Shown: piece after piece, positions 1 through 6,657 of the stretch
How the letters are laid out: every line of letters begins with the position of its first letter
How positions within the stretch are numbered: position 1 is the first letter of the stretch
Source of the DNA: an uncultured Pseudomonadota bacterium
GTDB taxonomy: Bacteria; Pseudomonadota; Gammaproteobacteria; Methylococcales; Methylomonadaceae
Reading direction: 5' to 3'
Assembly (NCBI GenBank): GCA_903902945.1
Contig: CAIUWU010000013.1
Coordinates: 1 to 10,100 of the forward strand
DNA length: 10,100 nt
Translations under genes and position numbers: made by a program
The notes under the pieces: generated by a model
Told to the model about the DNA's origin: nothing
The model's input: only the letters and a program-made list of their open reading frames with translations
Database searches by the model: none

Positions 1-1
1 A

Positions 2-412
2 GCGGAGATGCCCGAGCATCTGCCGGCCAATGTTCAGCTGACCAAGGTTTTCAATAAAATTGATTTGTCCGGTAAGCCGGCGCAGTTAATCGAAACCGGT
101 CAGGATGTCGAGATTTATCTCTCAGTGAAAACTGGGGAGGGTCTGGATTTGTTAAAGCAACATCTGAAGCACAGTGTGGGTTTTGCCGAGGCCTCTGAAG
201 GCGTGTTTATTGCCCGGCGGCGGCATATCGAAGCCTTGACTGTTGCTGAGCAGGCATTGGTCAATGCCGCAGAGCAGCTTGAGGTGATGGCGCCTGAACT
301 GGTGGCAGAAGAGCTCAGGCAGGCGCAGCTGGCGTTGTCGGCAATTACCGGTGAATTTACCCCGGATGATTTGCTGGGTGAAATTTTTTCCAGTTTTTGT
401 ATTGGAAAATAG
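2..412 (+). CDS. mnmE: tRNA modification GTPase MnmE, C-terminal part (5' end outside window)
   Basis: This is the last 137 or so residues of MnmE (TrmE). With MnmG, MnmE installs the carboxymethylaminomethyl group on U34 of certain tRNAs. The reading frame is open to the left edge, so the start lies outside the window. Visible are the G4 motif NKID of the inserted G domain (about 50 nt in), a G5-like SVKTG, and then the helical C-terminal domain. The protein ends in the diagnostic C-terminus FCIGK, which carries the invariant cysteine of the family, so the 3' end is intact. The following gene, rplU, is about 147 nt away and has its own promoter, so mnmE is probably the end of a separate transcription unit. 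No intrinsic terminator is evident after its stop. Confidence 0.95.
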   Translation, partial: AEMPEHLPANVQLTKVFNKIDLSGKPAQLIETGQDVEIYLSVKTGEGLDLLKQHLKHSVGFAEASEGVFIARRRHIEALTVAEQALVNAAEQLEVMAPELVAEELRQAQLALSAITGEFTPDDLLGEIFSSFCIGK

Positions 413-485
413 TTCGAAAGATTCAAAGATTGATCGGTATTTAAAGGTCGGCAGAGATCAGTTGACGGCTTTTAGAAAAATTGGT

Positions 486-514
486 TTGACTGTGCGGGGT
501 ATTGAAAATATAAT
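486..514 (+). promoter_or_regulatory. Sigma70-type promoter of rplU-rpmA
   Basis: TTGACT at 486-491 and a perfect TATAAT at 509-514 are separated by exactly 17 nt. This gives a predicted transcript start near 520 and a leader of about 40 nt before the rplU ATG. It is the strongest promoter match I see in the window and fits a highly expressed ribosomal protein operon. The rest of the mnmE-rplU gap (413-485) shows nothing else I can name. Confidence 0.8.
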
Positions 515-559
515 CGCCGGTTCATTTTTAACAGAATATGCTTGATGGAGCTTACGCTG

Positions 560-871
560 ATGTATGCGGTAATTCAAACAGGTGGTAAACAGTATCGTGT
601 CGCAGAGGGTACTACCTTAAAAATCGAAAAACTTGAGTTGGGCGCAGGCGACAGCGTAGAGTTTGACAAAGTGCTGATGGTACAGTCGGGCGATGCAGTA
701 AAAGTCGGTCAGCCTTTCTTGGAAGGCGGCAAAGTGACTGCAACTGTGGTTTCTCAAGGCAGACACAAAAAAGTCAGAATCATTAAATTCAGAAGACGTA
801 AGCACCACATGAAAAAACAGGGGCATCGTCAATATTACACAGAAGTCCAGATTACTGGCATTTCTGCATAA
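560..871 (+). CDS. rplU: 50S ribosomal protein L21 (bL21)
   Basis: Protein L21 of the large ribosomal subunit, which binds 23S rRNA. It has 103 residues, the same length as the E. coli protein. The start chosen is the ATG giving MYAVIQTGGKQYRV, the standard L21 N-terminus. An upstream in-frame TTG/ATG (542, 545) would add six residues not found in the family. The ribosome binding site GGAG at 547-550 lies 9 nt before the chosen ATG. The C-terminal half contains the family's basic stretch (KFRRRKHHMKKQGHRQ) used for rRNA contact. It is the first gene of the rplU-rpmA unit, with rpmA starting 20 nt after its stop. Confidence 0.98.
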   Translation: MYAVIQTGGKQYRVAEGTTLKIEKLELGAGDSVEFDKVLMVQSGDAVKVGQPFLEGGKVTATVVSQGRHKKVRIIKFRRRKHHMKKQGHRQYYTEVQITGISA

Positions 872-891
872 CAGAACGAGGTTAGAAGAAT

Positions 892-1149
892 ATGGCTCAC
901 AAGAAGGCAGGCGGTAGTACTCGTAACGGACGTGATTCTAATGCGCAGCGACTGGGTGTAAAACGTTTCGGTGGTCAAGTGGTTAAAGCCGGCAACATCC
1001 TGGTTCGTCAACGTGGCACACGTTTCCATGCTGGCAACAACGTTGGTATCGGTAAAGATCACACATTGTTTGCAACTGTTGATGGTGTTGTGGTTTTCGA
1101 ACAGAAAGGCCCGAAAAGCCGTAAATACGTAAGTATTGCAGCAGCATAA
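892..1149 (+). CDS. rpmA: 50S ribosomal protein L27 (bL27)
   Basis: Protein L27, whose N-terminal tail reaches towards the peptidyl transferase centre. It has 85 residues, the normal length for a Gram-negative L27. It starts directly with MAHKKAGGSTRNGRDS, the conserved N-terminal tail, without the extra cleaved leader found in Firmicutes. The core GTRFHAGNNVGIGKDHTLFA is also typical. A GAGG at 878-881 precedes the ATG by 10 nt. Gene order L21-L27-Obg is widely conserved in bacteria. A terminator hairpin follows about 30 nt after the stop. Confidence 0.98.
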   Translation: MAHKKAGGSTRNGRDSNAQRLGVKRFGGQVVKAGNILVRQRGTRFHAGNNVGIGKDHTLFATVDGVVVFEQKGPKSRKYVSIAAA

Positions 1150-1180
1150 TCCTGGCTGTGCTTTCTGGCACAACTGATAG

Positions 1181-1212
1181 AAAAAGCCTCGTTATTTTAG
1201 CGGGGCTTTTTT
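1181..1212 (+). terminator. Rho-independent terminator between rpmA and obgE
   Basis: AAAAAGCCTCG (1181-1191) pairs with CGGGGCTTTTT (1201-1211) with one T-G wobble and a 9-nt loop, followed by a run of T (1207-1212). A smaller hairpin, TGTGC/GCACA (1157-1161 and 1168-1172), lies just upstream, next to the rpmA stop. The distance from the end of the terminator to the obgE start is only 17 nt, so obgE transcription would have to come from read-through or from a promoter inside rpmA that I could not recognise. Confidence 0.85.
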
Positions 1213-1229
1213 GTTTATAGCGGTAAATT

Positions 1230-2288
1230 ATGAGATTTGTTGACGAAGCAGAAATTCGCGTAGAAGCAGGCGATGGTGGCAACGGGGTTGCCTCTTTTCG
1301 CCGTGAAAAATATATTCCTCTTGGCGGTCCGGACGGTGGCGATGGTGGCGATGGTGGCAGCGTTTATCTGGTTGCTACCGAAAATGTAAATACTCTGGTG
1401 GATTTTCGTTACAGTTCGGTGTTCCGGGCTCAGCGGGGTCAGAATGGCATGAGTCGTAACTGCACCGGCAGAAAAGGTGAAGATTGTTTTGTACCTGTGC
1501 CGCCGGGAACGATTGTCTATGAAGCCGATACCGGTGAAAAAATCGGTGATCTGATCAAACCGGGTGAAAAATTGTTGGTTGCCAAAGGCGGTTTCCACGG
1601 CTTGGGCAACACCCGCTTCAAAAGCAGTATCAACCGCGCGCCGCAGCAAACCAGCAAAGGTTCTGCCGGCGAGCATAGGCAGCTGTTTCTCGAGCTGATG
1701 GTGATTGCCGACGTCGGTCTGTTAGGTATGCCTAATGCCGGCAAGTCTAGTCTGATCAGCGCGGTATCTTCGGCGCGTCCCAAAGTGGCTGATTACCCGT
1801 TTACAACTCTGCATCCGAATCTGGGGGTGGTTAAAGTCGACGATATGCGCAGTTTCGTGATCGCCGATATTCCGGGGGTGATCGAGGGCGCTGCCGAAGG
1901 TGCGGGTCTGGGCTTGCAGTTCCTGAAACATTTGTCGAGAACCGGTTTGTTGCTGCATGTCATCGATGTCGTACCTTATGAAAGCGACGAATCGCCGGTG
2001 GTCGCCGCTGAAAAAATCATCAACGAAGTCGAAAAATGGAGTGATGAACTGGCGGAGAAACCCCGCTGGCTGGTGTTGAACAAAATTGACAATTTGCCGG
2101 AAGATGAAGTCGATGCGCATTGTCAGGCGATTGTTGATGAGCTGGAATGGGATGGTCCGGTATTCAAGATTTCTGCGCTGAAACGTGAGGGTACGCAAGC
2201 CCTGATGTACGCGATCATGGATTTTCTCGAGCAGCAAAAAGCCGCAGCCAGTCAGCAGCAACAGGAGTTGCCTCATGAGCCGTTCTGA
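1230..2288 (+). CDS. obgE: GTPase Obg/CgtA, ribosome assembly
   Basis: Obg-family GTPase that acts in late 50S subunit assembly and in stress and cell-cycle control. It has 352 residues. The N-terminal glycine-rich Obg domain (about 1-158) has many GG pairs, including GGPDGGDGGDGG at 32-43. The G domain follows: G1 GMPNAGKSS (166-174), switch I YPFTTLHPNLG (from 189), G3 DIPG (213-216), G4 NKID (284-287) and G5 SAL (315-317). After the G domain there is only a short Gln-rich tail, shorter than the acidic tail of E. coli ObgE (390 aa). The ATG at 1230 gives the canonical MRFVDEA start, although its ribosome binding site is weak. It follows a terminator and overlaps proB by 14 nt. Confidence 0.97.
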   Translation: MRFVDEAEIRVEAGDGGNGVASFRREKYIPLGGPDGGDGGDGGSVYLVATENVNTLVDFRYSSVFRAQRGQNGMSRNCTGRKGEDCFVPVPPGTIVYEADTGEKIGDLIKPGEKLLVAKGGFHGLGNTRFKSSINRAPQQTSKGSAGEHRQLFLELMVIADVGLLGMPNAGKSSLISAVSSARPKVADYPFTTLHPNLGVVKVDDMRSFVIADIPGVIEGAAEGAGLGLQFLKHLSRTGLLLHVIDVVPYESDESPVVAAEKIINEVEKWSDELAEKPRWLVLNKIDNLPEDEVDAHCQAIVDELEWDGPVFKISALKREGTQALMYAIMDFLEQQKAAASQQQQELPHEPF

Positions 2289-3396
2289 TTTTTGCAAAGC
2301 CAAGCGTGTCGTGGTCAAAATTGGCAGTTCGCTGCTGACCGATGGCGGCCGCGGTTTAAACAAACAGGCTATCAGTGCCTGGGTCGCGCAAATGGCAGGC
2401 TTGCGTCAGCAAGCTGTTGATGTGGTGCTGGTCTCTTCCGGCTCGGTTGCCGAAGGCATGAGCCGCCTGAAGCTGAAAAGTCGTCCCAAAGTGCTGCACG
2501 AATTGCAGGCGGCGGCTTCGGTGGGGCAAATGGGGCTGGTCAGGCGTTTTGAAGATGAATTTCAGTTACATGATCTGCTGGCCGCACAAGTCTTGTTAAC
2601 CCATGATGATTTATCGGATCGTCAGCGTTATCTGAATGCTCGCAGTACTTTGCTGACCTTGCTCGACTTTGGTGTAGTGCCGGTCATCAATGAAAATGAC
2701 GCGGTAGCTACCGAAGAGATCCGTTTCGGCGATAACGATACCTTAGGGGCGCTGGTAGCCAATCTGGTTGAAGCGGATTTGCTGATTATCCTCACTGATC
2801 AGATGGGCCTGTTTGATGCCAATCCCAGTCTGAATCCGGATGCCAAGCTGATTAGCTGCGTCAGTGTTAACGAAAGCATGTTGGATGAAGTGGCCGGCGA
2901 CAGTATCAGTGGTCTTGGGCGTGGTGGTATGTATACCAAAGTGCGTGCCGCCAGACTGGCTGCCCGTTCTGGTGCGGCTACGGTGATTGTTTCGGGTAAG
3001 CTGGAGCAAGTGATTAGCGAAGTGTTCGCCGGTGCTGAACTGGGCACTTATCTGATTCCTAATATCGCGCCGCTGGCAGCCCGTAAGCAATGGCTGGCCG
3101 GGCAGTTACAGCTGAAAGGCAGTCTGACGCTGGATGAGGGAGCGGTAAAAATCTTGCAAAGTGCCGGTAAAAGCTTGCTGGCAGTAGGTGTTAAAGCCGT
3201 CCAGGGTAACTTCAAGCGCGGGGATTTGGTGTCCTGTCTTGATCCGCAGGGCGTTGAAATTGCCCGTGGCCTGATCAATTATGCCTCCGAAGAGACCCTG
3301 AAAATTGCCGGCAAAGCCAGCAGCGAGTTTGAAACGCTGCTGGGTTATGCCGATGACGAAGAGTTGATTCATCGGGATAATCTGGTGCTGATCTGA
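2275..3396 (+). CDS. proB: Glutamate 5-kinase (proline biosynthesis)
   Basis: ProB phosphorylates L-glutamate to glutamyl 5-phosphate, the first and feedback-regulated step of proline synthesis. It has 373 residues (E. coli 367). The amino-acid-kinase domain covers about 9-260: VKIGSS (14-19), SSGSVAEG (54-61), NENDAVAT (139-146), FGDND (151-155), TDQMGL (174-179) and GRGGM (215-219). A C-terminal PUA domain (about 280-370) is present, as in the long bacterial form. The start ATG lies inside the end of obgE (14-nt overlap) behind AGGAG at 2263-2267, spaced 7 nt, which suggests translational coupling. proA is not adjacent in this window. The stop codon sits in the loop of a 10-bp hairpin. Confidence 0.97.
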   Translation: MSRSDFCKAKRVVVKIGSSLLTDGGRGLNKQAISAWVAQMAGLRQQAVDVVLVSSGSVAEGMSRLKLKSRPKVLHELQAAASVGQMGLVRRFEDEFQLHDLLAAQVLLTHDDLSDRQRYLNARSTLLTLLDFGVVPVINENDAVATEEIRFGDNDTLGALVANLVEADLLIILTDQMGLFDANPSLNPDAKLISCVSVNESMLDEVAGDSISGLGRGGMYTKVRAARLAARSGAATVIVSGKLEQVISEVFAGAELGTYLIPNIAPLAARKQWLAGQLQLKGSLTLDEGAVKILQSAGKSLLAVGVKAVQGNFKRGDLVSCLDPQGVEIARGLINYASEETLKIAGKASSEFETLLGYADDEELIHRDNLVLI

Positions 3397-3408
3397 GCGA
3401 TCAGCACC
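3384..3408. terminator. Perfect inverted repeat at the proB/apbC convergent junction
   Basis: GGTGCTGATC (3384-3393) and GATCAGCACC (3399-3408) form a perfect 10-bp stem with a 5-nt loop holding the proB stop codon. There is no T-run on either side, so this is not a textbook intrinsic terminator. It may protect the 3' end of the mRNA or help termination of the two converging transcripts. The apbC stop is only 10 bases further on. Confidence 0.4.
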
Positions 3409-3417
3409 CGTAGGGCC

Positions 3418-4509
3418 TTAGCTGTTCTGAATCACGATATTGGGAAAGCGGGCGCTGAAATCTTTGCTGCGCAAAGCCAGTTTGGCTGCCATCTTGCGGG
3501 CAATTTCGCGGTAAATCTGTGCCGGCCGGCCTTCGCTGTCAGCCACTACCGTAGGTCGGCCGCTGTCGGCAAATTCACGAATGGCTTTATCCAGAGGCAG
3601 CGATCCCAATAATTGCACATGATTTTTGCCGGCCATCGCCTCACCGCCACCTTGTCCGAAAATCGCTTCTTCATGACCGCACTGACTACAGATATGCAGG
3701 CTCATGTTTTCTACCAGACCCAGAATCGGGACATTGACTTTTTCAAACATTGCCAGACCGCGTTGCGCATCGATCAGGGCGATATCCTGTGGCGTGGTGA
3801 CGATTACGGCGCCGCTGACCGGAATCTGCTGTGCCAGTGTCAGCTGAATATCGCCGGTACCGGGTGGTAAATCGATCATCAGATAATCCAGATCACTCCA
3901 CAGGGTTTGAGTCAGTAACTGCTGCAAGGCGCCGGTAGCCATAGGCCCGCGCCAGATCATGGCTTGATCGGGATCAACCAGATAGCCGATCGAGATAGTT
4001 TCAATGCCGAAGGAGACTTTGGGAATAAAATTCTTGCCGTCCTGGGTATCGGGTTTGCCGCTCAGTCCCAGCATGGTCGGAATGCTGGGGCCGTAAATAT
4101 CGGCATCCAGAATCCCCACTTTAGCGCCTTCTGCTGCCAGTGCCAGCGCCAGATTAACTGTGGTCGTCGATTTGCCGACACCGCCTTTCCCGGAAGCGAT
4201 GGCGATAATGTTTTTGACACCGGCTAATGGCTTGAGGGTTTTTTGTACGGCATGAGCGGCGATTGCAACAGTAATGCTTACCTCAACTTTGCCGCCCCCA
4301 TCTAAACTTGACAATAGTTGTTCCAGTTCGCTTTTCAGAGTGCTCAGATACGATTTGGCCGGATAGCCCAGTTCAATGGTCACCTTGAGCTGATCGTCCT
4401 TAATGCTTATGTTTTTGACCGCCTTGGCGCTGATTAAATCAGTTTCCAGATGCGGATCGATAAAGGTTTTCAGCAAATTCTCAACTGCGCTTTTTTCTAA
4501 GCTCGCCAT
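3418..4509 (-). CDS. apbC: Iron-sulfur cluster carrier ATPase ApbC/Mrp
   Basis: Mrp/ApbC-type P-loop ATPase (Mrp/NBP35 family) that binds and transfers Fe-S clusters to target apoproteins in the cytoplasm. It has 363 residues. The N-terminal MIP18/DUF59 domain spans about 1-85. The deviant Walker A GKGGVGKS is at 107-114, DADIYGPSIP follows at 135-144, and the Walker B/switch region IDLPPGTGD is at 212-220. The Fe-S-binding CxxC is CSQC (Cys274, Cys277), within a CGHEEAIFGQGGG context. I chose the ATG at 4509 (MASLEKSAV) because GGAG (complement of 4516-4519) lies 6 nt upstream of it; an in-frame upstream start would add nine atypical residues. It converges on proB and diverges from rep. Confidence 0.95.
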   Translation of the reverse strand: MASLEKSAVENLLKTFIDPHLETDLISAKAVKNISIKDDQLKVTIELGYPAKSYLSTLKSELEQLLSSLDGGGKVEVSITVAIAAHAVQKTLKPLAGVKNIIAIASGKGGVGKSTTTVNLALALAAEGAKVGILDADIYGPSIPTMLGLSGKPDTQDGKNFIPKVSFGIETISIGYLVDPDQAMIWRGPMATGALQQLLTQTLWSDLDYLMIDLPPGTGDIQLTLAQQIPVSGAVIVTTPQDIALIDAQRGLAMFEKVNVPILGLVENMSLHICSQCGHEEAIFGQGGGEAMAGKNHVQLLGSLPLDKAIREFADSGRPTVVADSEGRPAQIYREIARKMAAKLALRSKDFSARFPNIVIQNS

Positions 4510-4652
4510 GCATGACTCCGTGGATAAAATAACCAACTAAATTGCTGGGTATGATACCACTTCAACTCCCGTTGGCTAAAACCCAAGCATTCAGTTAATT
4601 AAACCGCTTTCAATGCTGGCTAAGTCGCGGTGTGTTGGTTAGACTTGCCGCG
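4510..4652. other. apbC-rep divergent intergenic region
   Basis: This 143-nt gap must hold the promoters of both apbC (leftward) and rep (rightward). I see no convincing -35/-10 pair on either strand. A TATGAT at 4550-4555 lacks a good -35. It contains an AGCATT/AATGCT inverted repeat (4586-4591, 4612-4617) and two direct copies of TGGCTAA (4573-4579, 4617-4623). Neither can be tied to a known regulator. Confidence 0.4.
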
Positions 4653-6656
4653 ATGAGTTCCAAATTAAATCCACAACAACAAGCTGCCGTCAAAATCATC
4701 GATAGTCCTTTACTGGTGCTGGCAGGTGCCGGTAGCGGCAAGACACGGGTGATTACCGAAAAAATCGCTTATCTGGTGCAACACGGTATTCCGGCCCGGC
4801 ATATTGCGGCCGTGACCTTTACCAATAAAGCAGCCCGGGAAATGAAAAGCCGGGTATCGCGTTTGCTGAATGATCAGGATAGCCGGGGTCTTAGAGTTTC
4901 AACCTTTCATTCGCTGGGTCTGGATATTTTGCGGGCCGAATACAAAGTGCTGGGCTATAAAGCCGGTATGACTTTGTTTGATGAGCAGGATAAGTTGAGC
5001 TTGCTCAGGCAGCTAGTCGCTCATGTTGCCCATTGCGATCCCGATGCCGTCGAGCGTTACAGTTATCAGATCGGACAGTGGAAGAATGCCTTTGTCAGTC
5101 CCGATCAGGCGTTGCATACGGCCAATAATCCAGAGTTGCTGGCCGCCGCGCATTTGTTTCAGCAGTTCAATCGTAGTCTCAAAGCCTATAACGCCGTCGA
5201 TTTTGATGATCTGATTGGTCTGCCGGTGGTGTTGTTTCAGCAGCACCCGGCCGTACTGGAAAAGTGGCAGAACAAGATTCGCTATTTACTGGTCGATGAA
5301 TATCAGGATACCAATATTACTCAGTATCAGCTGGTCAGAGCGCTGGCGGGCAATCTCGGGCGTTTTACCGTGGTGGGGGATGATGATCAGTCCATCTATG
5401 CCTGGCGTGGCGCCCAGCCGGAAAATATTGGCCAGCTGCAAAAAGATTACAGCCGCCTGCAGGTGATCAAGCTGGAGCAAAACTACCGTTCTGCCGGGCG
5501 GATTCTGAAAGTCGCCAATCAGTTGATTGCCAATAATCCGCATACCTTCGAGAAAAAACTCTGGAGTAATCTGGGGTATGGCGATCCGTTACGAGTGTTG
5601 AGTCATAAGCATGAGCAGGCGGAAGCGCGGCAGGTAGTAGCGGAAATTATCCATCATCGTTTCAAGACCGGTGGTAGTTATGGTGATTACGCGATTTTGT
5701 ATCGCGGTAATCATCAGTCGCGGCTGTTTGAAAGTGAGCTGCGCGAAAACAATGTGCCTTATTTTATCAGCGGCAGTACGTCGTTTTTTGCCTATAGCGA
5801 AATCAAGGACATTCTGGCTTATCTGCGTTTGCTGGTGAATCGCGATGATGATGCGGCGTTTTTACGGGTGATCAACACCCCTCGCCGTGAAATCGGTCCG
5901 ACTACACTGGAAAAGCTGGGTGCTTATGCCAATGAGCGGCATATCAGTCTGTTTGCCGCCTGTGGTGAACTGGGTCTGCAGCACAAGGTGGCCGAAAAAT
6001 CCTGGCACAGGTTGCAGCGTTTTTGTGACTGGGTCAATAAAACCGCGCAGCAAGTTGCAAGTGGCGATGGTTTTGCTGTGCTGAATGCGATGGTCGATGA
6101 GATTCATTATCCGCAATGGCTGCAGGAAAACAGCAAGACGTCAGCTTCGGCTGAACGCAAGTTGAAGAATGTCTATGAGTTACTGGAATGGCTGCAGCGG
6201 ATTGCTGAAAAGGAACAACAAACCCTGTCGCTGGCCGAGGTAATTGCCAAGGTGATGCTGATGGATATTCTGGACCGACAGCAAGAACAGGAAGCCGGTG
6301 ATCAGGTGAGTCTGATGACCTTACATGCTGCCAAGGGGCTGGAGTTTCCGCATGTATTTCTGATTGGTATGGAAGAAAATCTGTTACCGCACCAGAACAG
6401 TATCGAAACCGATAATATTGAAGAAGAGCGGCGACTGGCCTATGTGGGCATTACCCGGGCCCAGCAAACCCTCACTTTCAGTTATTGCACGCATCGTAAG
6501 CGTTATGGCGAGATGACCGAATGTGAGCCTAGTCGGTTTCTGGCTGAATTACCCGAAGACGAACTGGAATGGCCGAACAAAAAGCAGTTGCCTGCCGAAG
6601 AAGTCAAACAGCGCGGCAAGGCCAGCCTTGCCGCGCTGAAATCGATATTGAATTGA
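4653..6656 (+). CDS. rep: ATP-dependent DNA helicase Rep
   Basis: Superfamily 1A 3'-5' DNA helicase that removes proteins ahead of replication forks and aids restart. It has 667 residues from this ATG (E. coli Rep 673), and long stretches resemble E. coli Rep rather than UvrD. In order: the Q motif LNPQQQAAV, Walker A AGAGSGKT (24-31), motif Ia TFTNKAAREM (55-64), motif II DEYQD (205-209), motif III GDDDQSIYAWRG (232-243), motif IV LEQNYRSAGRIL, motif V LMTLHAAKGLEFP and motif VI RRLAYVGITRAQ. The ATG at 4653 fits the family N-terminus. An in-frame GTG at 4632 would add seven residues, and neither start has a clear Shine-Dalgarno. The gene ends one base before the stop of the converging protease gene and carries a strong hairpin in its last 50 nt. 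Confidence 0.96.
   Translation: MSSKLNPQQQAAVKIIDSPLLVLAGAGSGKTRVITEKIAYLVQHGIPARHIAAVTFTNKAAREMKSRVSRLLNDQDSRGLRVSTFHSLGLDILRAEYKVLGYKAGMTLFDEQDKLSLLRQLVAHVAHCDPDAVERYSYQIGQWKNAFVSPDQALHTANNPELLAAAHLFQQFNRSLKAYNAVDFDDLIGLPVVLFQQHPAVLEKWQNKIRYLLVDEYQDTNITQYQLVRALAGNLGRFTVVGDDDQSIYAWRGAQPENIGQLQKDYSRLQVIKLEQNYRSAGRILKVANQLIANNPHTFEKKLWSNLGYGDPLRVLSHKHEQAEARQVVAEIIHHRFKTGGSYGDYAILYRGNHQSRLFESELRENNVPYFISGSTSFFAYSEIKDILAYLRLLVNRDDDAAFLRVINTPRREIGPTTLEKLGAYANERHISLFAACGELGLQHKVAEKSWHRLQRFCDWVNKTAQQVASGDGFAVLNAMVDEIHYPQWLQENSKTSASAERKLKNVYELLEWLQRIAEKEQQTLSLAEVIAKVMLMDILDRQQEQEAGDQVSLMTLHAAKGLEFPHVFLIGMEENLLPHQNSIETDNIEEERRLAYVGITRAQQTLTFSYCTHRKRYGEMTECEPSRFLAELPEDELEWPNKKQLPAEEVKQRGKASLAALKSILN
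6611..6636 (-). terminator. 11-bp perfect stem-loop inside the rep 3' end, possible terminator of the protease gene
   Basis: GCGCGGCAAGG (6611-6621) and CCTTGCCGCGC (6626-6636) form a perfect 11-bp GC-rich stem with a 4-nt loop, within the last codons of rep. On the minus strand it lies 22 nt past the protease stop and is followed by TGTTTGACTT, a weak T-rich tract. It could therefore end the protease transcript. On the plus strand no T-run follows. The function is inferred; the stem is read directly from the sequence. Confidence 0.35.
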
Positions 6657-6657
6657 G

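Noticed and set aside
1321..1356. GGTGGCGAT tandem repeat as a DNA repeat element
   Set aside because: It encodes the conserved glycine-rich GGDGGDGG of the Obg domain, so protein constraint explains it.
2743..3372. Several open frames on the minus strand opposite proB, and similar ones opposite rplU, rpmA, obgE and rep
   Set aside because: They are shadows of well-identified genes, have no family resemblance or start signals, and are in-frame artefacts of codon bias.
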